Part shown: one piece after another, positions 10,981 to 23,300 of the stretch
Numbering within the stretch: position 1 is the stretch's first letter
How the letters are laid out: every line of letters starts with the position of its first letter
Assembly (NCBI RefSeq): GCF_033958435.1
Contig: NC_134160.1
Location: 15,239,001 to 15,303,000, forward strand
Length of the DNA: 64,000 bases
Source: Carettochelys insculpta
Taxonomy: Eukaryota > Chordata > Testudines > Carettochelyidae
Reading direction: 5' to 3'
The notes under the pieces: generated by a model
What the model was told of the DNA's origin: nothing
The model's input: the letters and a program-made list of their open reading frames with translations, nothing else
Databases searched by the model: none
Made by a program: the position numbers and the translations under genes

Positions 10981-12270
10981 ATACGTGAGTTTCATCAACC
11001 TGACCAAAGTGTTTGCCTCAATCAATTGTAGCGCCCTGTAAACCATCCTCTCAAACATTGGCTGCCCCAAAAAATTCATTAGCATCTCGAGGCTGCTTCA
11101 AGACAAGATGACTGACACAGTACTGAGTAACAACAGATCCCAAACGAGCCCTTTGAGACCAAAACGGGAGTCAAACAGGGCTGCGTCATTGCCCATCGCT
11201 GTTCAGTATTCGCATTGCCATGACCCTTCACCTCACTGGTGGCAAGCTTCCAGAGTGGGGGAGAAGGTCTATAGAATGAACAGGAAGCTTTCAATCTCAG
11301 GAGCCTGAAGGCTAAAAGCAAGACTTCCACGACTTCAATCATGGAGCTCCAGTACGCAGATGACAACATGGCTGCTGCTCTTTCTCCCATAGCCCTTCAG
11401 AGCATCTTAAGCACCTTCACTGAAGCATACAAGAATCTCGGCCTTGCGCTGAATGTCAGAAAGACCAAAGTGTTCCACCAGCCCTTGCTGATGGGATAAG
11501 TTCATGCACCTTTTACTGAAGCCAGTGGAGAACTGCATATGTTGGAAGTCATCCTTCTGCTAAAGTTGACATTGATGAGGAAATCCAGCATCGTCTGAGC
11601 TGTGCAACTTGTTTTTGCTCTCCTGAGACAAAGGGTCTTTGAGAACCAGGACATCAATCCCAAGACAAAGCTCCTTGTATATCATGCAGTGGTTGTTCCA
11701 AAGCTACTGCATGCATGTGAAACCTGGACAACACATAAGCATCATTTGAAGGCACTTGAACAATATCATCCATGCTGCCTCAGGAGAATCCTAAATGTCT
11801 CTTGGGAGACTAGATGCACAAACAGTAGCATCCTGGAAGAATCGAATATGACTACATTGAAGCCATTATCACTCATTAACAATGTTGTTGGACTGGTCAC
11901 GTGGTTCAGATGTCCAATAAGCGACTCCCAAAACAGATTCTGTTTTCTGAGTTGGAGGAAGCGATATAGGGACATACTGAAGGCACACATGAAAAAGTGC
12001 AGCCTTAGTGCTGATACTTGGGAGGACCCTGCCCAGGACTATCCTTAGCGGACAGCAGTAATCTGTGATGAGTTGGTGCAATTTGAGACATCCCACCACA
12101 GAGCAGACAAAGAGAGCCAGAGAAGAAGAAAAGAGCATCAAAAACTGCCCTGTACTCCTCCAACAGCTACCAGCACCTCCCCCTTCCGTGATAAGATCTG
12201 TGGCTCCAGAATCAGGCTGATCAGCCATCAACAGACTCACAAACAGGAGGGTGACATGAAGACATCCTAC
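10981..12270 (+). pseudogene. Decayed LINE reverse-transcriptase remnant
   Basis: Fragments of a non-LTR reverse transcriptase can be followed in order across several frames: 'INLTKVFASIN' near 10990, 'TGVKQGCVIA' near 11170, 'LQYADDN' (the catalytic Y/F-A-D-D box) near 11350, then 'KLLVYHAVVVPKLLHACETWT' (open frame 11602-12048) and 'CLRRILNVSWETR'. At 12190-12240 'CGSRIRLISHQQTH' is the remnant of the C-terminal zinc-finger-like motif. It is the same family as the better preserved element at 28012-31228 but carries many indels and stops. The 5' endonuclease part is absent. Confidence 0.8.
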
Positions 12271-12756
12271 TCTTTATTGAGTGACCACCAACTGAGAGAG
12301 GTGTCTACGGGCTGGGTAGCGGCTGAACAGGGGCTCTCAGGATTTACCTTCTGAGCTTAGGCACCTATAGTGGCGGTTGGGTACCTAAATCTCTTTAAAG
12401 ATCAACATGCAGATTTTAGGGAGCATCTCAGAGCGCGTTTTTTGAGCTCATCCCCTAATAGAATCAGGAACTGAGTTCTGCCTTTGCTGTCTAAAGTGAG
12501 AACCATGCTCTGAAACTGAAATTCGATTCTCCTGCTAAACTCAGGCCTTGGATGGTCCCCTGGGGAGAGGTAACATTCTGCCCTGAAGTTAACAAGCCCA
12601 GAACCAGATGTGCCCATATCAGGAATGTTTCTAATCCTCGCCCTCAGGCTGCCAATCAAGAACTTCTTCCATGTCTGCAGCAAACTTCCTGTCCCCATCC
12701 CATTTGGCTTCAATTTCCCCCCATGTTTTCTTAATTTTTTAAAGAATAGATTAGAT

Positions 12757-12777
12757 TAGACAGACAGACAGACAGAC
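12757..12777. repeat. (ACAG)n microsatellite
   Basis: About five tandem copies of a GACA/ACAG tetranucleotide directly abut the tip of the CR1 fragment that follows. CR1 3' tips commonly seed short tandem runs. Confidence 0.8.
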
Positions 12778-12978
12778 AATCACAGAATCCCAGGGCTAGA
12801 AGAGACCTCAGGAGGTCATCGAGTCCAGCCCCCTGCCCAAAGCAGGATCAACCCCAACTAAATCACCCAGCCAGGATGTTATCAAGCTGAGACTTAAAAC
12901 CCCCTAGGGATGGCGATTCCACCACCTCTCTATGTAACACATTCCAGTGCTTCACTACCCTCCTACTGAAATAAAAAG
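12778..12978 (-). mobile_element. CR1 LINE 3' end
   Basis: Reverse-complement CR1 3' sequence: 'cacagaatcccagggctag', 'gacctcaggaggtcatcgag', 'tccagccccctgcccaaagc', then 'ttccaccacctctctatg' and 'cattccagtgcttcac'. It continues slightly into the end of the coding part. Confidence 0.9.
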
Positions 12979-13058
12979 GCCAAACAGGCAGACATCACTA
13001 GGCAACAAACCCAGGATCTCTGTCTACAAAGCAGGTGCTTTAGCCAGCTAAGCCATAG

Positions 13059-13770
13059 TAGCTGTGTCTACACGTGCATGCTACTTCGAAGTAGCGGCAC
13101 TAACTTCGAAATAGCGCCCGTCGTGGCTACACGCGTCGGGCGCTATTTCGAAGTTAACTTCGATGTTAGGCGGCGAGACGTCGAAGTCGCTAACCCCATG
13201 AGGGGATCGGAATAGCGCCCTACTTCGACGTTCAACGTCGAAGTAGGGACCGTGTAGACAATCCGCGTCCTGCAACGTCGAAATTGTGGGGTCCTCCATG
13301 GCAGCCATCAGCTGGGGGGTTGAGAGATGCTCTCTCTCCAGCCCCTGCGGGGCTCTATGGTCACCGTGTGCAGCAGCCCTTAGCCCAGGGCTTCTGGCTG
13401 CTGCTGCTGCAGCGGGGATTCATGCTGCATGCACAGGGTCTGCAACTCGTTGTCGGCTCTGTGGATCTTGTGGTGTTTAGTGCAAGTGTGTCTGGGAGGG
13501 GCCCTTTAAGGGAGCAGCTGGCTGTTGAGTCCGCCGTGTGACCCTGTCTGCAGCTGTGCCTGGCACCCTTATTTCGATGTGTGCTACTGTGGCGTGTAGA
13601 CGTTCCCTCGCTGCGCCTATTTCGATGTGGTGCTGCGCAACGTCGATGTTGAACATCGACGTTGCCAGCCCTGGAGGACGTGTAGACGTTATTCATCGAA
13701 ATAGCCTATTTCGATGTCGCCACATCGAAATAGGCTACTTCGATGTAGGCTTCACGTGTAGACGTAGCCA
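13059..13770. mobile_element. TIR DNA transposon, TTCGAAATAG-rich, non-autonomous
   Basis: The termini are inverted repeats: the left reads 'tagctgtgtctacacgtg' and the right, reverse-complemented, 'tggctacgtctacacgtg'. Both continue into 'cta..tcgaagtag'. The outer 100-200 bp on each side are packed with TTCGAAATAG, AACGTCGA and ATCGAAATAG blocks that can pair across the element. The middle (13290-13550) is unrelated, with no transposase recognised. The composition is far richer in CpG than its surroundings. Elements with 'GTCTACAC' ends recur at 32079, 34393, 57455 and 61749. A Harbinger-type affiliation is plausible but unproven. Confidence 0.7.
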
Positions 13771-16739
13771 GTGCCTGCCACTGTAAGCCTACCAGCCTAC
13801 CTGTGTTTGGAGTAACATTTGCTGCTGAGCAAGGGAAATATTTCTTTTCCCATTACCAGCTTTGTGATGCTAACGGAGGTAGACCAATACATTTTATACC
13901 TACGTAATATTAAGCCCTGCAAAACTGTCATGGCAATTAACCAGCCTCAGTACAAACAAACTCAGCATTTACCATTCTGTCAGTGATGCACAAAACCTAA
14001 TGATACTACTTGATCAAAAAAGAAAGTCAACCTCTCCTCCCTGCGGGTGCACGGGGTGGGCTGTTAGAGTTCCGTGAGACATATGCTCTTGTACTTATCT
14101 AAACACACGCCCTCAGAGTCCTACAGCCTTGACGTTCCCCCAGTCCTTCCGTGTTTTCCTGCCACGTTGGATAAACCCCAGGGGTCTGACTACATGCTGA
14201 AAATAAATAACTGCAGCCCCGTCCTGCTGGAGAGAGGGAATTTTCAAGCTCCTGTTTTCCAAGTAAGATTAATAAAGGCAGCAGGTAAATATATAAGGCT
14301 TTGCTACCCACAGGCGTATTCAGTGCTAAAACCAGAGGTGTTAACTAAAACCAGCTGCAGTAGTAAGCTCACAGAGGCGTGTAGATGTGACCTGCCAGGC
14401 AGAATAATGCTGTGCCCTCACATTGGTTCCACTGCTGTCAGCTCTTTTGGAAGGTGGCATCCCTTTAAGTTCTCAGAGGTGTGGGAGTAACCCACTTGCC
14501 CGTCCCAAACTGACTGGCAGCCCCTGCACAGTGTTTGGCAGGCAGAACAACGACATTTGAGCTCTGCACTGATTCACAAAGCAAGCTAGGGCAAATCCCT
14601 TAGAGCCTGATTTCCAGAAGAGACAAGCACCCGCCACTCCAGCCAGGTGCTTAGCACCTCCGACAATCGGGCTCTGATAGCCCTTTGGTGACTCAGTTTC
14701 CCAGGGTGTGATAGAATACTGGAGATGGAGTGCAGGGAGGAGGATTGCTCCTTGCAGGGTTTGTGGATGTTCAGAGGACGCTCGGATATCCTTGGATGGA
14801 AAGACAAAGTGTTTTGATCACCCCAGCCCCACGTGACTCTCGCTATACTCCAGGCACTCCCAGCATGGCACCAAGGGATGGAGGAAGTGACACTGCCACC
14901 CCCTTTGCTCTGTGCTTGTCTGGTGTCTCTGTGCAGGAAAAGAATCAGTTCAAGAAACCGAACACCCAGATCTGTTCTCAACCCCCTCTCACCCTCACAG
15001 CCATCATTCTGCAAAAGCTGTTGGTTTCACTGGGGGAGGGAGTGAAAAACCATCAGCGGCTTCCTCCAGCTGCCCCTTCCCACTCCTGCTCTCCCAGCTT
15101 CTCTCCCATGGGTGTTCCCTACAGGTGCAAGTGCAGATGCCCCAAGAAAAAATGCCTCTGTGAGCCCTGGAGTGGGTGGGGTGGGGGAATGCCATAATGT
15201 GCCCTCATTCTGCCGACCCCTCCGAGCAAAGGCCCAGTTCTCAGGGTAACAGTGGCCCAGACTGCCATTCTGTGGCTCTGAGCACACGACATCTGGGGCT
15301 GAGATTAGAGCTGTGACAGGGCCCAGCTGCTGGCAGCAACAAGACGCTACAAACCAGCCTGGCCAAAGCTCCAGAGTTGATGTTCTGCACTTGTGGGCAA
15401 TGAGCAGTGGGGAGCCAGCTGACCCCTGCACCCTCGGCGTGGCTTGTCTCCTCCTTCCAGCAGCTACAGCCCATTCAAAATACGTCAGGTGCAGCCGGGC
15501 TGTGATGCCCAGGTCAGCTAGTGCTCTTGCTGCAGAGCTGTGGATGTGTGACTGTGGAAAGGGGAGAAGGTGGAAGGCCAGGCCAGGCAGGGTCAGGAAG
15601 CTGAGCAGAGAGCAGGAGGCCATGTAAGAAGTGGGGAGCCCCATATGCCTTGGGAAGGCAGGCGATCCCCTGCAGACCACCCAGCAGCTCATTTCCCCTG
15701 AGACTTCCCCAGCCCCTCTGCTCCACGGGCCCCAGGGACAGCCCAGAGCTCTGGAGAGCTTCCCTGTGCCTGTAGCTAACAGTAAATATCCCCCAAGAGC
15801 CATCCATGAGGGGCAGTGGCATGACCAGCCCTTCCGGCAAAGCCACTTGGCTAACCCAGCCAGGATTCACAGCCGAGCATGGCAGCCTCACTGGTTCACT
15901 GGCATGTCCTGCCCCAGCGCCAGCCTGAGCACACTGCTGGCATGGCCCCAGAGGCCAGCTGCAGGGAAAGCTGGGGCTGAAGTGATCCGGACTGGCAGCC
16001 TGGACACTGGCAAAGCCCTTTAGGAAACAGATCCATATCCTGGCTCTCTTCCTAGACACAGCCATGAAATTCATCACAGGCCAACTCGCTGGTTCATTAT
16101 CCCCTGCCCAGCATGCTGTGATACCGTCCGCCAGGGCATGGGACTGCCTGCTCCCGTCCCGGTCCCGTGCAGGTTGCGGCTGTCATGCACCAGAGCCATG
16201 CTGAAACCCGACACCATGAGGGTCCTGGGGCTTTGCCGCTTCTTGGCACACCAGGGCACAGGCTGCATGAGACGTGACATTCTCATGCTGCACGCAGTGG
16301 TAACTAAAGGGGAACAAAGACGTGGAGCACAGAGGAACTCTTCAGTTACGAGCTACTGTATTGCACCTGCTCGTTTTCAGGGGCCATTTCCCTAGAGGTT
16401 CTCGAAGCACCTTATACATTCATTGTGCAACAATGCTTCCGAGAAGGCAGGTGAGTTTCCTGAGTACTAGTGGACAGAAAACCTCAGGAGGAGGTTTGCT
16501 GGGGACTTCAGAGGGATCAGGAAGAGGTTCTTAGTAGTTCATTTAACCGGTGCCAGGAGTTCCTTTCGCTGGTGCCACCAACTTATTTCAGACATGCAAC
16601 TAGCACCTAGAGAACACCTCTGTAAAAGCAACTGCCCAAAGACGCTGTTTGTTCCAGATGATCAAGTCTCTGGAGACCTTGGGTTTATTCTGGGCTCCAC
16701 CACTGCTCCACTGTGTCCCCTTGGGACAATCACTTTGCC
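13771..16739. other. No gene recognised
   Basis: About 3 kb with several open frames up to 258 codons (for example minus strand 15027-15803), none with a recognisable domain, conserved motif or credible splice context. No named repeat was recognised here. Confidence 0.35.
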
Positions 16740-16855
16740 TTCTCCACCTAACCTCTGTAGACTGCAGACTCTTCTCAGCAGGAACTGTCTCCTGCTGTGT
16801 GTGCAACACCTAGTACAATGGGGCCCTGATTTTGGCTGGGGCTCCATCTGCTTCT
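16740..16855 (+). repeat. L3/CR1-like LINE 3' end relic
   Basis: The phrases 'gactcttctcagcaggaactgt', 'ctgctgtgtgtgcaacac' and 'ctagtacaatggggccctga' match the remembered 3' tail of an L3-like CR1-group LINE. A reverse-oriented related tip is at 61250-61325. Confidence 0.55.
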
Positions 16856-17690
16856 GTTAACAAATAAGAACCTTGCATTCCTTGCAGCATGTCCCGGTGT
16901 GTCTATGGGTGTGTGTCTTGCAGGGGTGGAAACCCATCCTCTCCACCATGTCCCCATTGTAGCTAAACCAGGATCTGTTTCAAAGCGTTGCCTTGTCATG
17001 TTTTAGATGCTACAGTCTGGCAGAGCCGTGAATTTCTTACATCATGCTCTCTCCTGAACATATTCCCTGACCAGCTGCTGTGACTTGGGCAGTAGGTTCT
17101 CTCCCCAGCCTACAGGAATCCACCTATGGGTTGGCTGATGCCAGCTGGCACGCAATGAGGCCCTGAGAACAATGTGCTGAGTACCACACCAGCGCACCTC
17201 TCCCTGGGAGCACTGCACTGGCCCAAGGCGCCAGCATGGCACACACCTGGTTATGGCCACATGTTGCACTTTGCTTGTGTGAATCTAGGGGGATTGCTTG
17301 CCCCGGGATGGAGCACTGAGGTACTGCGCTTGGCTGCAGAGAGTGAGCAGCCAGACACTCGAGCTGTCAGAGGAGCGCCAAGGACTGCTCTTCATATCAG
17401 GGACCCGGCCCTCACCCAATGCAACACGTACCCAGGAACATGCCTTTGAAGCCTGCACCTGGGATCACAGAGATTGGTCTGTGAGACTGTAGAGCAGTAA
17501 ATGAAAGTGTAGAACTGTTCTGAAAGTGTGCCTTTGTACACCAGCAACAATGCACTCAGATACAATCTAGCGCCCCAGACAGCTAGTAAGGGAAATACTG
17601 GCAAATAGTTACACTTCACAAATGTGCGTCATGGGAGGTATCATAATCCAAGTTGGGAGAGGGGTGGCGTGCATGGGAAAATGAGGACTC
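16856..17690. other. No feature recognised
   Basis: No exon or repeat that I can name. The short open frames on both strands look like chance. Confidence 0.35.
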
Positions 17691-18970
17691 CCAGGGTACA
17701 TCTATACAACAACCTTAATTCAAAGGTCAGCTATTCCAGAATATAACACTGCTACACACACAGGGCCTGCTTTGAAACAGAGACTTGGATGCATTACGGC
17801 TTACTTCGAAACAGGCTCAATTCCGTGTCTGAACAGCACCTATTTCAACCTGTTTCGAAACAGCCAGTTCAAAACAGCTGCTATTTGCAGCTTGACTAAA
17901 CACTTGCAGAGCTCCACTTGTTCCCCATCGGTCTGCTAGTGCGCTCTGCGGCCAGCCTGGCAAAGGCCTGGCTTGTCGTGGGGTTGTATCTCCCTTTCCA
18001 AGTGTCGCTCACGATGGTTCGGGTTATCCCTGCTGGTTCTTTTCGGGCGCTTCTTATCTGTTGCATCCTCTCTGACAAGATCTGTGGTGCAGCCACCAAG
18101 GTCTCAGCACAAGGCACAAAAAGGTGTTTATTAGCATCCAGGCCAATGCTGGAACCTTTCCTCCACAAACGCCCTCTCCACCATTTGCACTCACTGTCCC
18201 ACTGACCCTGGCAAGGAACACATCTCCCATGCCTGGGCAGCGAGGGGTGGGGGTGGCTGGTGGCTGTAAATACAGACAGACAAGACATTCCAGCTGGGGA
18301 CAGAAAATTCCCTTTGTGGGGACATGGCTGTAAATGATACCAGGCATCTCTACGGGGGGTTTTGCCCAAGCAGAGATCTCCTGGCTCAGGGTAACGAGGG
18401 AAACCAGTGCTCAGTTCCTCCAGCCTGGTGGCTTTCACACCACTCCATATGCAGCCCACTGATGTCCCGGAATGGGCCAGTGTTCTGCAAGTGGGGAGGG
18501 GACAAAGCTGCACTGCCACGGGAACCTGCGGCAGAGCATTTACAAGGCACATCTCCAAAGCATGGATAGCCTCTGCAGGGTTCCACTGAGACCCCGGCAA
18601 GCAGCAGCATCCTGCTCAGCCATGTCGATCAGCTTCAATGGGCTCCACGCAGCTCACAGACACAGCCAGCCTCTCACTTTCCAGGCCCTCCACCCTGCAC
18701 GCCACAAGCCACAGCCGCTTAGTCTGGGACTCATCCCCTGCCTCCTGGTCCCTCGCACTGGCTCCTTCCGGCTGAAGCGGAGAACAATTCCTGGCTGCTG
18801 GGCACGCCGGGTGACACCAGCAGAAGCTCCTGGTCCTCATCTACCTCAACCTCCCCATCTACAATTTCATCTCCCAGGTCAGGTCCTCCATGTGCAGCCT
18901 CTGAGTCCTCCAAAGTACCACGGGGCTCTTGGCATTGGAGTGGGGTCACCCCTGAGGAGAGCACCCAGCT
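17691..18970 (-). mobile_element. Decayed DNA transposon with Myb/SANT-like ORF remnant
   Basis: The left part (17691-17890) holds 'ttcgaaacag' and 'tttgaaacag' blocks like those of the TIR elements elsewhere in the window. On the minus strand, 18731-18964 encodes an acidic tract (DEIVDGEVEVDEDQE), then LLLVSPG and SQELFSASAG. This resembles the acidic linker and the 'SQELF' segment of Harbinger-associated Myb/SANT-like proteins common in turtle gene sets. A longer minus-strand open frame (17896-18600) follows without a recognisable fold. I infer a degraded Harbinger-type element. Outer boundaries are approximate and no transposase catalytic motif was found. Confidence 0.42.
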
Positions 18971-18989
18971 CCTTCTTGTGCTATGTTAG

Positions 18990-19470
18990 TGAAGGAGTAA
19001 ATAACATCCCCCTGTTCTGGTTTTCCACACCATTCGTGATTATTTACACCTCTAACATATCCCCCCTCACCCCTTAGTCACTTTTTTTCCAAGCTGAAAA
19101 GTCCCAGTCCTGTTAATCTCTCCCCATATGGAAATCGTTCCTTTCGCCAAATTATTTCGGTTGCCCTGTTGGTTCCTTTTCCAAATGCAAGATATGTCTT
19201 TTAGATGGGGTGACCAGATCTGCAGGCAGGATTCAAGATGTGGGTGTACCATGACTTTATACATGGGCAATATATTTTCTGTCTTATTATCTTTTCCTTT
19301 CCTAAAGATTCTCAATATTTCATTGGTGCAAATGGAAATCCCACCACTCTTCGGACTCTTCCCCACCATCTTCTCAGTGGAGTAGCTGACAATGTTTTCG
19401 TGATGATCTAATGATCCCTCAATTACCTGAACGACCAGCTTTTTGTTATTCCTAATCACTTCATTTCATA
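18990..19470 (-). mobile_element. CR1-group LINE RT C-terminal fragment
   Basis: Reverse-complement sequence of the end of a CR1-type reverse transcriptase coding region. The marker phrases are 'cctgttctggttttccacac', 'ctccccatatggaaatcgtt', 'gatggggtgaccagatctgc' and 'tcaagatgtgggtgtacca'. The copy is diverged, with frameshifts. It belongs to an older CR1 subfamily than the copies at 25.7 and 53.7 kb. Confidence 0.75.
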
Positions 19471-21091
19471 ACAGACTCCCTGCTCCAAAGGCAATGATGT
19501 AAGCAACTCAAATTCTGTGGCAGTTAAGAACTGCCTCTGAAGCTAGGGCATTCCCTCAAGCAGAACCCAAGTATGAACTCTGGGGACAGGGGAGGGGCTA
19601 CTGTTTCCCCTGGCCCCCCACAAATGATGCCATTGCAGGAGTCCTGCTCCAATCACTAGACAAGGACTCCTCCCCGTCAAGGAGGCCAGGAAAGACTGCA
19701 GGGACGGAGCCAACAGCCTGGTGAAAGCACAGGTCCCTGATCAACCACTGTATCCTTTCATGCCAACTCCCCACACACCCCTGTTCACAGCTTCCTCCAC
19801 ACTGAGTCCTCTCCATTCACACTGCTCCAGCTGTCCCCTCATATCCCACACCCATGGCCCTGCCCCTCTGCTAGCTACACCCCCACAGCACACAAACACC
19901 CATTCCAACACTGCCCCATGCTCTTACCTCCCTCTGGGACAGAGCCCTACAGAATGGAATAGGAGAAAAGACTTCTGGCCCATCCTACTGAACAAATGAG
20001 ACAGCTCTAGCCCTGCTCTAGAATCCAAAAGGTAGTTAGAAAAGAACAACAACCAGACCCCTACAGAAGGGTTTCCTTCTCTATTACACCCTACAGGTGT
20101 TTAGTGCAGTTCTACAGAACTCTGGTTAATTTCAAAGACATCCAGATAAATTCTAGAGGACTTTTATATGCATTTTTATTACATTTACACACACACAGTC
20201 TGCACACAGCCACTGTGTTGAAATGGACACTTCTGTGCAAAAGTCACCGAGGTCTGACCTTCAGTGGGCAGAGCTGCACTGAATTCCATGGCACTGTGCT
20301 GCCTAACACCAGCTGAGGGCCTGGCCCTGGCACTAGCTACTCACTAAAAAGGAAGGAAGGATTGGAGGTTGTATATTATTGGTCTGGGTCACCTCAGAGC
20401 TACCTCTTGGACAATAAATTTTCTTCATCAGAGTTTCTCAGTGCATTCAAAGAAAGAAACCAGCCAATTCTCATCCCACAAGGTTGGGTTGGAAATGAAA
20501 TTTACCGCTGTTGCAAAGAGATGTTAACCACAGAGTATGTCGATTCAATACAGTGCTCTAAGCTAGAGGCCAAGAGAGACTTACAAATCAATCACTCAGT
20601 CTTTAAACACAGGTAGATGGGAGAATGAATCATGTCTGAATGCTATTCGGCCCTATTCCAGTAGCCATTGACATGACAACAGTAACCATGGTAACTACCT
20701 TCTCCATCCTGAAGACTGAGATATGTACCTCCTGCTTTCTGAAGAGCGAACGCACCACTTTGATGTCAAGAGGTTTCCTCCAACCATTTCATGTTTCTCT
20801 TTTGCCTCCCACCAGCCAGCTCAGATATTCAGCTCTGTCTGGAATATGGATCACCTGGGATGACGGCAGGGAACATTTTGGGGGTTGGGGACCAATGACC
20901 CACAGACCAATCATTCCACTATCCACACAAAAGTGAAAAGCAAAAAAACCGAAACAGCCCTCCCCCAGTTCCAGTTCTCAGCGACTGAGACACCTCCCTT
21001 CCCTCATGCCCCCAGCCAAGGTCAGGGCTTCCCCCAGGCCGGATTAACTCTTCTAGGGGCCTGGGGCTAATAATCCTAGGAGGCTGCCTAA
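19471..21091. other. No gene recognised
   Basis: About 1.6 kb without a supported exon. A short CA-rich run lies near 20185-20200. No named repeat recognised. Confidence 0.35.
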
Positions 21092-21350
21092 GATGGTGGG
21101 GGGGGGGCAAAATTGAAGGGTTCTGTGTGGGGGAGGGGGCTGCCAGGAAGTAGGATGGGGGTGCAGGAAGTGGGGGTCTGGATGGAAGGGGGTGCTGGAG
21201 AAGGGTGGGAATGGGGGCTCAGGGCAGGAGGCAGTGTGCAGGAGCAGGCTGCAGGAGGTGGGGGCTTGGGCAGGGGTGGGATGCAGGAGTGGACTGGGGG
21301 TGGCAGGTCTTGCGGGAGGGGAGGGTACAGGACAGGGCCGATGGGAGCAG
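21092..21350 (+). repeat. G-rich low-complexity block
   Basis: The plus strand is dense in G-runs: a run of about ten G at 21097, then repeated 'gtgggggctt', 'gatgggggtgcaggaagtgg' and similar imperfect phrases about 30-40 bp apart. It looks like a degenerate G-rich tandem repeat. The matching minus-strand open frame (Pro/Ser/Leu-rich) is a consequence of composition. Confidence 0.6.
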
Positions 21351-22671
21351 CAGTGAAAAGCCTCCAGGTGCGTGATTCCTGGTGCAGCTGGTCCCCCAGC
21401 TGGGGGGGCGGGGGGCAGAGGAGAGGCAACATGTGGAGCTGGTTCCTCCCCTCAGCAAAGCAAAACCCATGTGGCTGATCCAGCCCCAGCTTGCCTAGAT
21501 CCAACCTGGAAGACTCAGGCCTCTGCCACCTGCAGCAGGTACCCACCCCGACCACCAGCTAAGAGAATCTCAGGAGTCCCTCCAGCCCAGCCTAGTACAG
21601 TACCAGGGAGCAGAAACCAGCTCCAGATTGCAAGCCGGCTGCTCAATCCAAAAAGACCCGTCTCCCTCAGATGCATATGGGGAGGGGAGGGGTCGTCTCG
21701 GTCAAGCTCAGGTGCAATAAGTGCATTTCCTTCCTCTATCACACACACGTAGCAGGCGACTTTGGGTAATCAGCTGAAGATGTCTGGAGGGTGTGGAGCC
21801 TGGTAGTCAGGGCTGTCCCCATGGAGTAGGGGGAATGTGGGGCCTGGGCCCCCCACTGCAGGCCCCGCCCTGCCTCTGCTCCATCCCCTCAGCAATACAA
21901 GCTGAGGGATGGGGGGTGGGTGGGAGCCTGGCACAGGGTGGCAGCAGGAGTTGGCCCCCACCCGCAATAACCAGGGTGGCAGGAGCTGGAGTAACAAGGA
22001 AGCCTGCTCTGCTCTGCCCTGTTGCCCTCTCCCAGCCCAGTGTTTCAGTGAAGCTGAGCACAACTGTTGCAGGGCCCCCAAAACATGGGGCCTGTGGTGG
22101 CCACCCCAAACCACCCCAGGGACAGGAGGGTCTGCAGGCTGGTGCAGCCTCACCCAAGCTTGCGTTGCCTTGCTAGCTCACAGGCACACAGTTCTGCTCT
22201 GTCCAGTACCTGCCGTCAGTTTAAGGGCAGACATGTGAGGTCTCTACTGAGAGCCAGTTGCTAACCAGTCAGCATCGTTACTGCAAACTAATATTTAAGG
22301 AACCCCGTATATGCACTAAAAATACGTTTTTAAAGCCTTGGAGTTAAGCCAGGTCACCAGAAGGTGGCAGACCCCGGAAAGATTCCTTTCAGGCAGTAAG
22401 TAACTAATCTCCCCGTCTGGCCACTTGTGCATTGACTATCTCATACACCGCATGCCTATTTGCATGCTAAGCCAGGTGTGAATTGAGAGATCAGGAAACT
22501 ATGCAAGTCAGGAAAGCTACAGGGAAAAGCAAACAGCACGTGGGTGCCCTATTTATGAATAAAGACAAAGGATCCCTGTGGTATAGGTTGGAATGCAAAA
22601 AGACAGACTGAATCCTTTGCCTAGAAGGCAAACTGACAGCTGCTTGTCTCATCTAGCTGGCTATAAAGCAC
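21351..22671. other. No gene recognised; GC-rich then ordinary sequence
   Basis: GC-rich to about 22200, with overlapping open frames on both strands and no domains. The 'tctggagggtgtggagcctg' to 'caccccagggacaggagggt' stretch (21780-22130) has the look of a dispersed repeat but I cannot name it. Confidence 0.35.
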
Positions 22672-22803
22672 GGGAAAGATTTTAAGTCCCAGCTTGATGT
22701 ACTCCTGGCTGGGATGATATAGTGGGGGCTGCTCCTGCTTGAAGCAGGGGGCTGAACTGGGTGACCACCTAAGGTCCCTGCCAGCCTAGGATTCTATGGT
22801 TCA
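22672..22803 (+). mobile_element. CR1 LINE 3' end
   Basis: Ordered CR1 3' phrases: 'gattttaagtcccagcttga', 'tactcctggctgggatgat', 'gcttgaagcagggggctga', 'taaggtccctgccagcctag' and a terminal 'gattctatgg'. 5'-truncated. Confidence 0.88.
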
Positions 22804-23009
22804 GCGCTTTAAGGACAGGGAGAAGAGTAGCTTGTTCAATAAAGCCGGGTCTATGCTGCAGGCTGTGCAGGTATAACAGACATACACCACACCACACCCC
22901 TCTGTCCCTTTGCAGATAGCACTGTGTCTCCTTTCTACCCCAGCAGCTGGATTACCTATGCAGATAACAGACACTCCCCTATTAATGCGCAGCACCCCTC
23001 AGAACAGCA

Positions 23010-23160
23010 AACGGCTATGACAATCGTTAGGAAACAAAACAGTAGTCGTGCAGCACTAAGACTTCTGGAATGGGTCTGTCCCACGAAAGCTCATCACCTA
23101 ATAAATCACTTTGATAGTCTTTAAAGTGCTGCAGGACTGCTGGTTGGTTTTGTTGGAATA
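23010..23160 (+). repeat. Dispersed 'cccacgaaagctcatcacc' element, copy 1
   Basis: Contains 'tgggtctgtcccacgaaagc', 'ctaataaatcactttgatag', 'tctttaaagtgctgcaggac' and 'tgctggttggttttgttgg'. The same phrase series occurs at 23281-23420, 32620-32740, 51010-51230, 55310-55675 and 60620-60765, sometimes as inverted pairs. I cannot name the family with confidence. A Penelope-like retroelement is a candidate because inverted partial copies are frequent. Confidence 0.7.
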
Positions 23161-23189
23161 CAGATGAACAGGGCGACCTCTCTGGCACT

Positions 23190-23300
23190 GTTCAATCATT
23201 AAGAAAGGGAGAGAGAAGACAGAGAATACCATATTGCCTCTGTCTAAATCCACAGCAAGGCTGCATCTTGAATAGTGAATGGAGCTGTGATCACCCCACC
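23190..23300 (+). mobile_element. CR1-group LINE RT fragment
   Basis: The phrases 'agagaataccatattgcctc', 'tgtctaaatccacagcaagg' and 'gcatcttgaatagtgaatgg' correspond, in sense orientation, to the CR1 RT C-terminal region seen reversed at 18990-19470. Confidence 0.6.

Noticed and set aside
15027..15803. 258-codon minus-strand gene
   Set aside because: No recognisable domain, no codon or splice support, and overlapping frames on the other strand are similarly open in this GC-rich stretch.
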